Assembly: GCA_951230915.1 (NCBI GenBank)
Contig: OX579637.1
Span: 5,766,001-5,830,000, forward strand
Length of the DNA: 64,000 bases
DNA from: Antitrichia curtipendula
Taxonomy: Eukaryota; Streptophyta; Bryopsida; Hypnales; Leucodontaceae
Direction of reading: 5' to 3'
This document shows, one piece after another, positions 48,641 to 58,788 of the stretch (position 1 is its first letter; each line of letters begins with the position of its first letter). A program made the position numbers and the translations under genes. The notes beneath the pieces are model-generated. The model did no database searches. It was not told the origin of the DNA and saw only the letters and a list, made by a program, of their open reading frames with translations.

Positions 48641-50832
48641 AGCTAGGATGACTCGAGGGAAGAAAGTGATGTCGAAATCCAGTGCGGCGACAACGGGCGA
48701 ATTGCGGAAATCTTTACGCTTTGAGGGAGGTTTATCTCACGGAGAGGACAGCAGTGATGCCCAGAGCGTAGATGCACAAAACGAAGTGGCTGTGGACACT
48801 GCCGTTCAAGACATTGTTGGAGAGCACAATGAGTTCAATGTAAGTATGTCACTCTCGTATTTTCAGTCTTTGACTTGCATTCTGTCTTACAAGTATTTTC
48901 AACAGCTCTCTTGAATCTTCATTATCGAAAGCACTCTGGGTGATTGAGTTTACATTCAAAGATGTTATGGTTACAATGTAAACGTCCATTAGAGAAGGAA
49001 ACATCTATAGACTCCAGAAGAGTGAGGTTTATTGTTGTTCTATTCCAAAATCAAAAAAAAAGAAAATCTATTTCGTGCATTTTGAATATATTTGTGAAGT
49101 CGTGAAGTTGATGTTCTGTATTCTTTGACATCACTGAACATGACCCTAGGCAGTTTTTTTATGTTTCTGAGGTTTCTAGCTACAATACCTTTCTAGTTTA
49201 CGAATGATCACTGGTAGAGATTACATTGAAGTTCAATCCAGTTTGGATCAATTATGGTACTTTAAGCAAACTAGAAGAGATTTGAATTTAGCAAATGACC
49301 GTACACTGAAGAGATTATGGGTAGATCTTTATCTTCTATTAGTTGTATCTGCAGGTCAGCATTTTAAAATAGCTGAGTCCATTCTAAACCTTCAGTTTTA
49401 TTGTGCTTGATGTAATGAACCCGCGAATCGTCAATTTAGAATAAAGGGGCAAAAGAAATTTGATCAAGATTTCATTGAGTTGTACTACGAGAAGAGATTA
49501 GTGAAACTTTTCAAATAGATATAGTATTTGATAAGTTTCGTTTTAATTAAGTGTTTGTTTAACTAGTGCAATAGAGCAAAACTTGTAGAATGATACTCAT
49601 ACCAAAAAATTGATGTGTTAACTAAAAAATAGAAGTGAAATGAGTAGGAACAGATTCAATAGTCTTGGTGAGGGTGAAATTAGTTAATTAATGTCAATCA
49701 GTTTATAAAACATAAATAACTTGAACATCTGACAATGCATTTCTGGGCTTGGAAAAATGCATTTATGCCCGCAGTCTTGAAATCATAGAAAATTCGCACA
49801 TAACTCCTTATCAGATTTCTAACTGAACTAATGGTTAAGTATCAAGGATCCTGCTTTGCCAGTACAGAGAATTCTAGGAAAATTATAATATAGAATATTA
49901 GGGATCGTAGGTAGAATTTTGAAACTCATGAGATTGGAATGACAGCCACATTGCAAAATTCTTCACAGAAATAGAAACTCCAATTTATGGCATGATCTCT
50001 TGAAAAATGGATCTCACCAACTTCCATAAGGATGATAATATCCTGCCTGTTGAACCTGGACTTGAGGTACATTTGCAACAACAATGCAGAGAAACGGTTC
50101 CAAAATAGAAACTGCTGGACGTGGCTCAGCGAATTTCTTGATATCACGCCCACCATCATGAGTGGCTAACGAGCGTTACCTGGTCCGAATTTGTAGGGAT
50201 TTCCTCTGATCTTCTCCAACCACAGCCTCTGTTACTTCCATTTGTTTTGAGATTTGCATGTCATCAAGTGAGCATCTAATTTCTTAAGTAGTTCATTTCC
50301 TACTACGAAAATTCCTTAGGATAAACTCACTGCGATGGCGAGCACGCGCAGCACTCGCAGTCGGAGGAGGGAGGAAACGAGAGGTTCGGCCGGAGAACAG
50401 GTTGCGCTTACGCCTGAGTCGACACACGTTTGCAGCTTGCATTTTGCATTTGAATTTTAGTTTCCTTGTGCTGATCTTCATTTGCTACAATCTAGAACCA
50501 GTTTGATGCCGTGACTATTTGAAGTCTGGTCCTTCAATTGTCTTGTTCTCCTGGCGAATAGTCTTGATCGGTCTCATTCTAGCCTGATTGTTTTGTCAGC
50601 ATTGGTTTGCCGAGTTCCCTGTTCTTGAACCGAATTGACCTGAATAGCGCCAATGCTCCAATGTCAAGAAACCCCGGCTGATAAGATCGATGTAATTCCC
50701 GATTGAATTTAGGTAAGATGTCCGGCATTTGGTCGACAGGTAGTCGCGCGGAGCAACGCCGGAAAATTTTTCTGAAGTTGATTTGGAAGGAGCAGCTCCG
50801 AAAACGCAATTTGTCTGGATCGTGGAGCCTCT

Positions 50833-50934
50833 GTGGTACCAAATCATGGGGTAGCATGAGCTACCCCAGAAATGCCCGTCGGGTCCGACAGGCCTTTTGG
50901 GGGAGGCTCATGCTACCCTCAAATTTGGTACCAC
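50833..50934. repeat. Foldback hairpin H2
   Basis: GTGGTACCAAAT ... ATTTGGTACCAC with inner GGGGTAGCATGAGCT/AGGCTCATGCTACCCT arms and a GTCGGGTCCGAC core. Confidence 0.85.
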
Positions 50935-51288
50935 TAAGGCTCCAATCCTTGTTTTAGTTGGCGCGTTTTCTTAAGCAGGTTGAATTTCAGGTCATCTGTT
51001 GGTGGGCAGAGTGGCAGGGCAGCTCATTGTGTCGATCTTAGATTCACAGCATCCAAGCTCATTGTGTTGAGCTTGTTTGTTAGATCTGGAGGACCATCTG
51101 TTGGAGGTCAGAGTGGGGGAAAGCACGCCAGGATTTGATTTGGAACTTTCTCTCAGTCATTTCATTTGAATGTTTGTCGGCTAGATTGCTTTGTTGTTGG
51201 CATGCATGAAGTTCCAATATTCGAGATTCGGTGTTCCAAATTTGACGACTCAAAAATCTAGATTGGAAGGGTTTCCCTTCGTTGCATG

Positions 51289-51390
51289 CTGGTACCAAAA
51301 TCGGGAGTACCCTTTGGCACCCAAGAATACCTTGTCGGATCCGAAGGCCCTTTCTTGGGTTCCGGAGGGTACTCATGATTCTGGTACCAG
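51289..51390. repeat. Foldback hairpin H3 (tandem unit 1)
   Basis: CTGGTACCAAAATCGGGAGT pairs with ACTCATGATTCTGGTACCAG around CTTGTCGGATCCGAAGG. Confidence 0.85.
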
Positions 51391-51802
51391 CTGGGGTTCC
51401 ACACGATGCCGGGTCTTACAAATGAACGGGTTCATTCGATGGCGGGTACCAGAAGATTCCGGTTACCAAATGATGTCTGGTTGTTGGGCCTCATGTATTT
51501 TGTTGAATCCTCGTTCATCTCCGTGATGTCTTTCACAAATTTAAAAGAAGTAACTGTTACTACAATACAACCTTGAAGAATTGAGGCTGTTCGTCAGATC
51601 TGGAGGACCATGTGGTTGGGAACAGAGAAGAAAAGAGCACGCCAAAATTGCTATCGAACTTTCTTTTAGTCATTCCCTTAGAATATTTGTCGACAGTATT
51701 TCTTCGCCGTTGGCATGCACCAAATGCCAATACGTGAGGTTCGGTGTTACAAATTGGAGGATTTATCATAAGAGAAGGAAGGTTTTCATTTTGTTACATG
51801 CG

Positions 51803-51900
51803 GGTACCAGAATCGGGAGTACCCTCTGGCACCCGGGAATACCTTGTCGGATCCGAAGGCCCTTTCTTGGGTACCGGAGGGTACTCATGATTCTGGTACC
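51803..51900. repeat. Foldback hairpin H4 (tandem unit 2)
   Basis: GGTACCAGAATCGGGAGTAC pairs with GTACTCATGATTCTGGTACC around TTGTCGGATCCGAAGG. Confidence 0.85.
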
Positions 51901-52325
51901 AGCCGGGATTCTATACGATGTCGGGTCTTACAAATGAACGGGTACATTTGATGGCGGGTACCAGAAGATTCTGGTTACCATATGATGCCTGGTTAAAATT
52001 GTTGTGCCTCATGTATTTTGTTGAATCCTCGTTCATCTCCGTGATGTCTTTCACAAATTTAAAAGAAGTAAATGGTACTACTTCAATGCAACCTTGAGGT
52101 GTTGAGCTTGTTCGTCAGATCTGGAGGACCATGTGGTTGGGAACAGAGAGGAAGTGAGCACGCCGAGATTTTGTAGCGAACTTTCTTTCAGTCAATCCCT
52201 TAGAATATTTGTCGACAGTACTGCTTCGACGTTGGCATGCACCAAATGCCAATACGCGAGGTTTGGTTTTACAAATTGGAGGATTTAACATTAGAGAACG
52301 GAAGGTTTTCATTTGGTTACATGCG

Positions 52326-52423
52326 GGTACCAGAATCGGGAGTACCCTCTGGCACCCGGGAATACCTTGTCGGATCCGAAGGCCCTTTCTTGGGTACCGG
52401 AGGGTACTCAAGATTCTGGTACC
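52326..52423. repeat. Foldback hairpin H5 (tandem unit 3)
   Basis: GGTACCAGAATCGGGAGTAC pairs with GTACTCAAGATTCTGGTACC around the same core as H4. Confidence 0.85.
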
Positions 52424-52923
52424 CGCCGGGGTAAACACAATGCCGGGTTCTTACAAATGAACTAATACATTCGATGGTGGGTACCATTTGATGCCAGGTA
52501 CCATCTTATTCTGAGTAACAAGAGATCCCGGGCAGTCATCTAAGGGTCCATTTCTTGTTCTTGAGCATTCCCATATTTGTAAACTTCTTTTTAACTTCTT
52601 CATTCTTAATTTTCATGCATCTTGGGTTGTGTTGAATTATCTTTTGTTCCCGAGATTTCGGGGTGAAATGTTACAGAGGTAACAATTCTAGAATGCACCC
52701 CTGAAGCAATGAGCTTGTTCCTTAGATCTGTTAGTTACTGCTAGGGACAGTGTAGCAGAAAGCACGCCGAGATTAGGAAAGGGACTCTCTATCTGTCATT
52801 CCCTTAGACTGTTTCTCGACAAGGTTAATTCGTCGTTTGCTTGAAGTGCCATGATTCAAGATTCAGCGTATGAATTTGATGATTTCGTAATTCTCAGTGG
52901 CAGGGTTTCACTTGGTTCCACGT

Positions 52924-53021
52924 GGATACCAGAATCGGGGGTACCGCTGGCCCCCAAGGAAGCCCTGTCGGACCTGAAGGCTCTTTCCCCGGTATACCAT
53001 GGTACTCTTGATTCAGATACC
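52924..53021. repeat. Foldback hairpin H6 (tandem unit 4)
   Basis: GGATACCAGAATCGGGGGTA pairs with TGGTACTCTTGATTCAGATAC-like sequence (53000-53020) around CTGTCGGACCTGAAGG; the most diverged of the four array copies. Confidence 0.75.
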
Positions 53022-55984
53022 CACCCGGGAACTTCACGATGCCGGGTAACTATACGATGCCCGGTTTTATACGGTACCGGGTATTAGGCGATTCCGGTTA
53101 CCAAAAGATTGGTTCAGTTAGATGCTGAGCAGTCACCTTGAGGCTGAATTTCTGAACTTATAGATTATTATATTTTTCAATTTCTTTTCTACTTACTTAT
53201 ATATTCAAAATTTTCTTACATATTCATAATTTTGGTTTATTAAATTTTTTGATTTTATTTCTTTGTGTAGGCAAAAGAGGCCTTTGTTGGTCAAGCATCA
53301 TCTTCATTGGCTCCAAACACTATTGTCCCTGCACAACTTGTCCCTGTCCAGGAGTGAAGAACCTATGACTCCTGCTCCAGCGAACGTAGATATCTCCAAT
53401 GATTCCGGCAAAGAGCAAGATGAAGAGGATGACATGGTAAGCACTGGTGCAATTGTGGATGCAATGGCCCAGCCAACAATCTCAAATAAATGGCCACGTG
53501 ATAATTACTTCACTTCGCAGAGAAATGGGAAGGGGAGGCAGCCTGTATTTTCATCGGAAAGCTCAGAGACCGAGTACAGTTCATCATCGAACTACTCATT
53601 CTTTGTTTGTAGTCCTTTGCAGGAAAAGTACTACCAATGTGCTTGCAGTGTTAGTAAGCCAGGTCACGAAGTTGTCATTATACATCTGAGTTCTGATTCA
53701 GATGAATCGATAGACGTTGAATAAGCATAGATAGGATTTGTTTGATTGTTCTCTACATTCTTAGGATATGTGAACCTCATTGCCAAAAATATGGCCACGG
53801 CTTTTTTTCTATGCTTATTGTATTTTGTTCATTATGATATATAAATTCTTTCTGAATGTTTGACAAATTCTTTTGTACTATTCATTTTATTTCTTGATTG
53901 CACGTTTACTTTAGTAATAACATACTATATGTTGTTATTTCTTCTAGATGGATGTTTCGCCTTTGAATGAAACTCAAGAGGAAAGAGTGTTGGAAACTCC
54001 TGATTCTGATGAAGAAGCTCAGCCGGATATAGAAGGTGAGGAAGCGCCCGCTTTTATGGAAGAGGATGTGGAAGAAGACGAGGAGAAGGAATTGTAGGAG
54101 GACGAGCTTCGTCGACTCCAGAAGGTGGACTCTGTTGCCACAATCGGGATGTTGAGGATGAAGCTGGACAAATTGTCTCGACTTCAAATTCCGCTTTGCC
54201 GGCTTGTTGCGATGCCCATGGTGAGACCAACATTGTCTAGCGATGTTAAGAAACTGGAGACCGAGTTTGTTTTTGGGTACTGCGAAGGAGCAGCAGTATT
54301 CTATGTATCAACCACAAACGAGGGAGGAGAATCAGCAGTGTTCATTGACGACGAAATGAGCCGCTGGGATTATATCTGGAAGGAGAAGAATGATGTATTC
54401 AACAACTATTTGGAGTCCGAGCCTTCATTACGTTTCTTGAAGAACATGAAGTTCTTTGTCTGCGACGGCAACCATAGACTTCATGCATGGATGAGTTACA
54501 TTACTAGGGTCGAATCCCTAAACTCAGCTTTCCATTGCCTTGTGGACTGCATCTTGCTGGAGACAAAAGGGAAGACGGAGTTAGTCATGCAGGTCATGCA
54601 TGACATAAATAAGTAAGTTCTCGCTTGTCAATTACTCTTGCATATATGATTACTTATAATCATTTCAGATTTCTTGTGTTTCATTCCGATTGAGAATACT
54701 GACCCACATTGATTATTGACATGCAGAGCAACGGAGGACCCTCACTTAAAAACAAATTTGGTTCATGATTTGTATTGTGTTCAAAAGTATGGGCTTCTTC
54801 CGTTTGAGAAGTTCAGTGAAATGTTGAGGCTGTCAGAAGTGAAAAGATGTTTTGCAAAGCCAACTAAAAAGTGGTACTCTTTGCCTCAAGAAGTATTCAC
54901 TTCATTTTTCTTCCGGGTAAGAATTTCTATTCATGTTCTTGTAAGTGTCTTCTTATATTATCTGCAATTCTCATTTTCATGTTTTTTTCAGTTTATACTA
55001 TCTTTCTATTTTCCAGTAAGAAATTGCACAGGCGGCGGATGCAGCGGTCCGGAAGTACAATGAGACAACAGAGTTTGAAAACAAGTCTGATGAGGGCGTT
55101 GCCCATGCAATGCGAATGGGAGCCAAAGAAAAGAATCAGAAATTGAATTCAAAGATGGGTAAACTGTTGGCAGTTGCCCAGCCAATGAATGGATCCGGAT
55201 TTCTCCTGGAGGTGAGCTTAGTTTTTGAAAGAGTAATTAAATTTTATCAAATGAATATGCATTTGATCATTGATATTAATAGATGTTGGTTTTCATTGTA
55301 GATGGAGAAGCATTGGACCTTGAATGAGGTTCCAGAAATGACCTTGGAGAAACTACAGATGGTAGCAACATGTTGCACAACATCTTTTCACAAAGTGAAG
55401 TTCCTGCAGTGGTGGAACTCCTCGTCTCCATCTCGGGATGCAAGGAAGTTTCCAGCGAGGCCTGTTTCTGAAACTCACCTTGGACCGTTCCTAAACAAAT
55501 GTGTTTTTTATGCGGGGGTAAGTTATTATATGCTAGTAGACTTTGTTGAATGTCAGAATCATGAATATCAATCCAAATTTTTTTATTGAGTGTAGTATTT
55601 AATTTGTGAAATCATTCTGAATAGATTGAAGATGCAGCGATGGAGTACTTTGATGATATTGTGAAGCAAGACAACATTCCAGTTAACTATGGCGCCTCGC
55701 TGCAGCCAGAGTTCCTCGTAGAGTACATTGAGGGATGGCGGAAGAGGCTATGGGACCAAGGGTATGGTCCATTCTTGAGAGGCAACAACAACTTTAAGAA
55801 GGGAGATTTGTTCATGACATTCGAGGGCACAAATTTGGTTGTCCGAAGGGTTCTCTTCCGGTATGATATGATCAACTACTACTACAAAACTTCGTAGTAA
55901 TTGGACGCCTAAATGTAATGGATTTTATCCTTGTTCTTTGACAGAATGTTTACATTAACTTTTTTAAAGTCTCTATCCAAGGTA

Positions 55985-56083
55985 CCAAAAATGAAGGTAC
56001 CTTGATGTACATCTTGAACCACCACCATATTTGACAATGGTTCGAGAATGTAACTCAACGTACCTCCACTTTTTATTTTCATT
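55985..56083. repeat. Foldback hairpin without the GGATCC core (intron 7)
   Basis: AAGGTACCTTGATGTACATC pairs imperfectly with GAATGTAACTCAACGTACCT. The loop (CCACCATATTTGACAA) lacks the TCGGATCCGA core, so it may be a separate subfamily. Confidence 0.55.
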
Positions 56084-56130
56084 TTGAGTTCGTAAATACT
56101 TCGTTGATTTTTTTTTTTTTTTTGTGAAAA

Positions 56131-56220
56131 CCAATGATGGGGGTAACAGAAGGAACATGAAAAACCACTGTCGGATCCGACGGTGTTTCTTGAGGTAACT
56201 GGTGGTACCCCCGTTTTTGG
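56131..56220. repeat. Foldback hairpin H7 (intron 7)
   Basis: Outer CCAATGATGGGGGTA pairs loosely with GGTACCCCCGTTTTTGG; inner arm CACTGTCGGATCCGACGGTG (56165-56184) is nearly perfect. Confidence 0.7.
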
Positions 56221-56274
56221 TTCCCAATAACAGTTCCCAATTTTAATTTTAATTTTTTGGTATTGTTTTGGGCT

Positions 56275-56372
56275 AAGAACCGCAATCGGGAGTACCTCAG
56301 GGTCATTCAGAAACCACTGTTGGATCCGACAGTGGTTTCTGAGGTAACCTGAGGTACTCCCAAATTTGGTTC
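56275..56372. repeat. Foldback hairpin H8 (intron 7)
   Basis: AGAACCGCAATCGGGAGTAC pairs with GTACTCCCAAATTTGGTTCT; the inner AGAAACCACTGTTGGATCC pairs with GGATCCGACAGTGGTTTCT. Confidence 0.85.
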
Positions 56373-58788
56373 TATTCTTGGTTTCCATTTCTTGAGATAC
56401 TTTCGATTGTACAAAGGTTTGAATAAGTAAATGCGTGGATCATGTCTTTTTACTGCTTTTATCATTGATTTGTGGTTGAGATCTTTGTTTAGGGCCTCAT
56501 AAATAATTTTGAAGAGAATAATATGATTTCAATTTTTATTTTGCAAAGTTTCTGTATTAATTGGTTTGTTTTGAATTTAGGTACTTCAAGCTTGAGCTTG
56601 AAGCGAAAGGTGCAATTGCAAGGAACGATCTCCCTCCGTTCTTGCCTACATGGTTAGATTGCAGTTCTGGTGTCGGCATGTATACTCCCAGCCAGATGCG
56701 AACATTCACTACAGCTCATCTCAGTGGTGGTGGTTGGTACTTGGATTGTTCCATTACTTTCACTCATCCATCGTAGGTCTAGATGCGGGCAGCTCTGGAA
56801 GGAAAAGGTGTCATTGATTTGGATGTGGATGAGTTTGCAGGTTTGACTGAGAAGCAAAAGAAAAGGGCCATCGCGAGAAGGGAGGCCAACGATAGGAAGA
56901 AAACGGCACGCCTCGTCGAACTGGTAAACACAAAAGAGAAGAAGGAAGCGAATCGCCTGGACAGGTTGGCGGAGAAGGAGAAAGAGAAGGAGAAGGAGAA
57001 AGAGGAGAAGGCCAAGTTGAAAGGCAAGAAGAAGGTCGATGGAGGTGTTCCAGTCATTGCTTCTTCAACGGTGGACCAAGGCTCTCAGATGCAGACGGGA
57101 TCTGAAAGCGGGGTGAAGAAGAAGGCATTACCACACTTGACGAAAGATGTAATTACTTTTGGAACGCAGGTGATTGCCTTGGAGGATGACGATGCAATCA
57201 ACACGGAGGATTTAATTGTGAATCTCTCCATTGAGGACTTGGTCGAGAACTTTGAATCCGATCCATCGAATTGTTACACGGAGGTGACAGAATTCCTGCG
57301 GAAGATAACATCTTTATGATCTTCATTGGACTTTCATGTTTGAGCTTTTAGCCGTGAATGTTTTTTGGATGAATGTATAATTCTATGTATTGTGATATAT
57401 TTGCAGTTGTCGGGTGGAAAGCCTCGTCTATTTCGGGGTGAATTAAATCGATTTCCGGGCGTGGACCTCGTCATTTTTGACTGTCCAGACAATTTGCCCG
57501 TGCCCGGAGTGTCTACTACAAAACATGAGGTGCCCACATGGAATGCAGATAAAGAGCAAGAAGCTCTTCAGTCGGCCTGTGCTTTTGCAGAGAAACACTT
57601 GCAAGACGATGGCTGCATGGTGATTTTTCATTCATACTGTGTAGATTCCAGAAACACTATCGCCGGAGTGTGTGAGACATACTCGATGTTGATCTTCAAG
57701 GAATTAACGGGCGTTAACCGTCTCCCTTTGACATCGGCTATTGATACTGCTACCACGGTAATTTCTCAATTTGTTTACAATTGAAGTGTTAATTGTTTGT
57801 TCTTCTTATTAACTTCATTTCTTACATGTATCTTGTTTGACAAATTAAATGATTGTAGACAATGAAGTTCGGTGTCAGCATTCTCGTCAAGGATCTTGGC
57901 GACGAGGCTAAATCAAATTTTTGTTTCAAACGGTCATCGGCAATGAAGAAGGCTAACATAGACCTTGTTTGGAACGACATGATCAACAATTATACTTTTG
58001 ATGGAAACATGGCAATGAATGGGGATAAACCATGGCGAGCAGGTCGTGAAAAGGACCCTCTGTTCTTACAGGTCCTCATTGAAGGCACAACTGTTGAAGG
58101 AGATTTGGTAGTAGATTGCAGTGCCTCCACAGGTTAGTCTTTATTTTTTTTTTTCTTAATTCAGTTACTTTTGTCTGAATGGAGTCTTGCACTAAAGTAT
58201 TTGAATTTGTTGATTTCAGGTGCATCAATTGTTGTTTGTCGTGGCTTGGGCCGTCACATCATGGCCTTTGAGGAGAACAAAGACATTTTTGATGCCTTGT
58301 TGGAACCTATGAAGAAAGTTGCTCCGGTTGTAGTGACCACACAAGTGACACAATCGACACCCGCAGTTGTTGCATCTCAGGATCTTGAATTGGCAGCCGT
58401 GGTGCCTAAGAAGTTTGCTCGGAAGACTAAAAGCAGTAAGTAAGTTTGCAATATTTTTTCTCATTATTTTGGACATGGTACTTTTTGCAATTTTGAAATC
58501 TAACAGTGCTTCACGTTTGTTTGCAGTCGTACAAGGTTGATGGCAGCAGATGCAATTATGAAGAACAGAAGTTTGCTTTTCAGTCCAGAGAAGAATTTTG
58601 ATCTTCCGGTGTATGCAGAACAAATAGCCTCGGCATTTGTGGATTTTGGGTGCTAGAACCCTAAGCGCAAAAAACATAACTATGCTTTAAACGTGTTAGA
58701 TTTTATAGACAGGTTAGCATCTGAGGGCAAAGAGACTTCTGAATCGTCTATAGCGGACGATTCCGCGACGGAGTCTATTGCGACTTAG

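Larger units (their letters stand above)
51082..53130. repeat. Four-unit tandem array, ~515-bp period
   Basis: Units start at AGATCTGGAGGACCAT-like anchors at 51082, 51596, 52117 and 52724. Each unit runs through an AGCACGCC phrase, a TTTGTCGACAG phrase, a TTGGCATGCACC phrase, then one hairpin and a GATGCCGGGT tail. Units 2 and 3 are most alike; unit 4 is the most diverged. A partial extra unit is recognisable at about 50990-51060. Confidence 0.8.
48840..53270 (+). other. 4.4-kb intron 1 of the methyltransferase-like gene
   Basis: GTAAGT at 48840 to TTGTGTAG at 53270. It holds an AT-rich first half, hairpin H2 and the four-unit tandem array with hairpins H3-H6. The join is inferred from phase and protein character; an unseen exon inside cannot be excluded. 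Confidence 0.5.
48648..58788 (+). pseudogene. 12-exon ParB-like / beta-class DNA-methyltransferase-like gene
   Basis: Proposed exons: 48648-48839, 53271-53436, 53948-54612, 54727-54916, 55032-55211, 55302-55517, 55625-55860, 56581-57283, 57407-57757, 57859-58132, 58220-58439, 58527-58788. All introns are GT-AG and all phases join, giving ~1,217 codons after discounting one extra base (T53355). Exon 3 has FFVCDGNHRLHAWM, a ParB/sulfiredoxin-type signature. Exon 8 is Lys/Glu-rich coiled coil. Exon 9 has VDLVIFDCPDN at the DPPY/motif IV position and exons 10-11 have GDLVVDCSASTGAS...GRHIMAFEEN at motif I, the IV-before-I order of beta-class N4/N6 enzymes. In-frame TAGs lie at 54095, 56774, 56780 and 58654, each in a Gln-compatible context. 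The altered catalytic motif makes activity doubtful. Confidence 0.65.

Noticed and set aside
45438..56372. Hairpins as rho-independent terminators or CRISPR-like repeats
   Set aside because: The setting is eukaryotic intronic DNA, the arms vary between copies, and there are no spacers of regular length or U-tracts.
56774..56782. Very short intron between the two TAGs (GTAGGTCTAG)
   Set aside because: An intron of about 10-12 bases is too short to splice; two nonsense codons are more likely.
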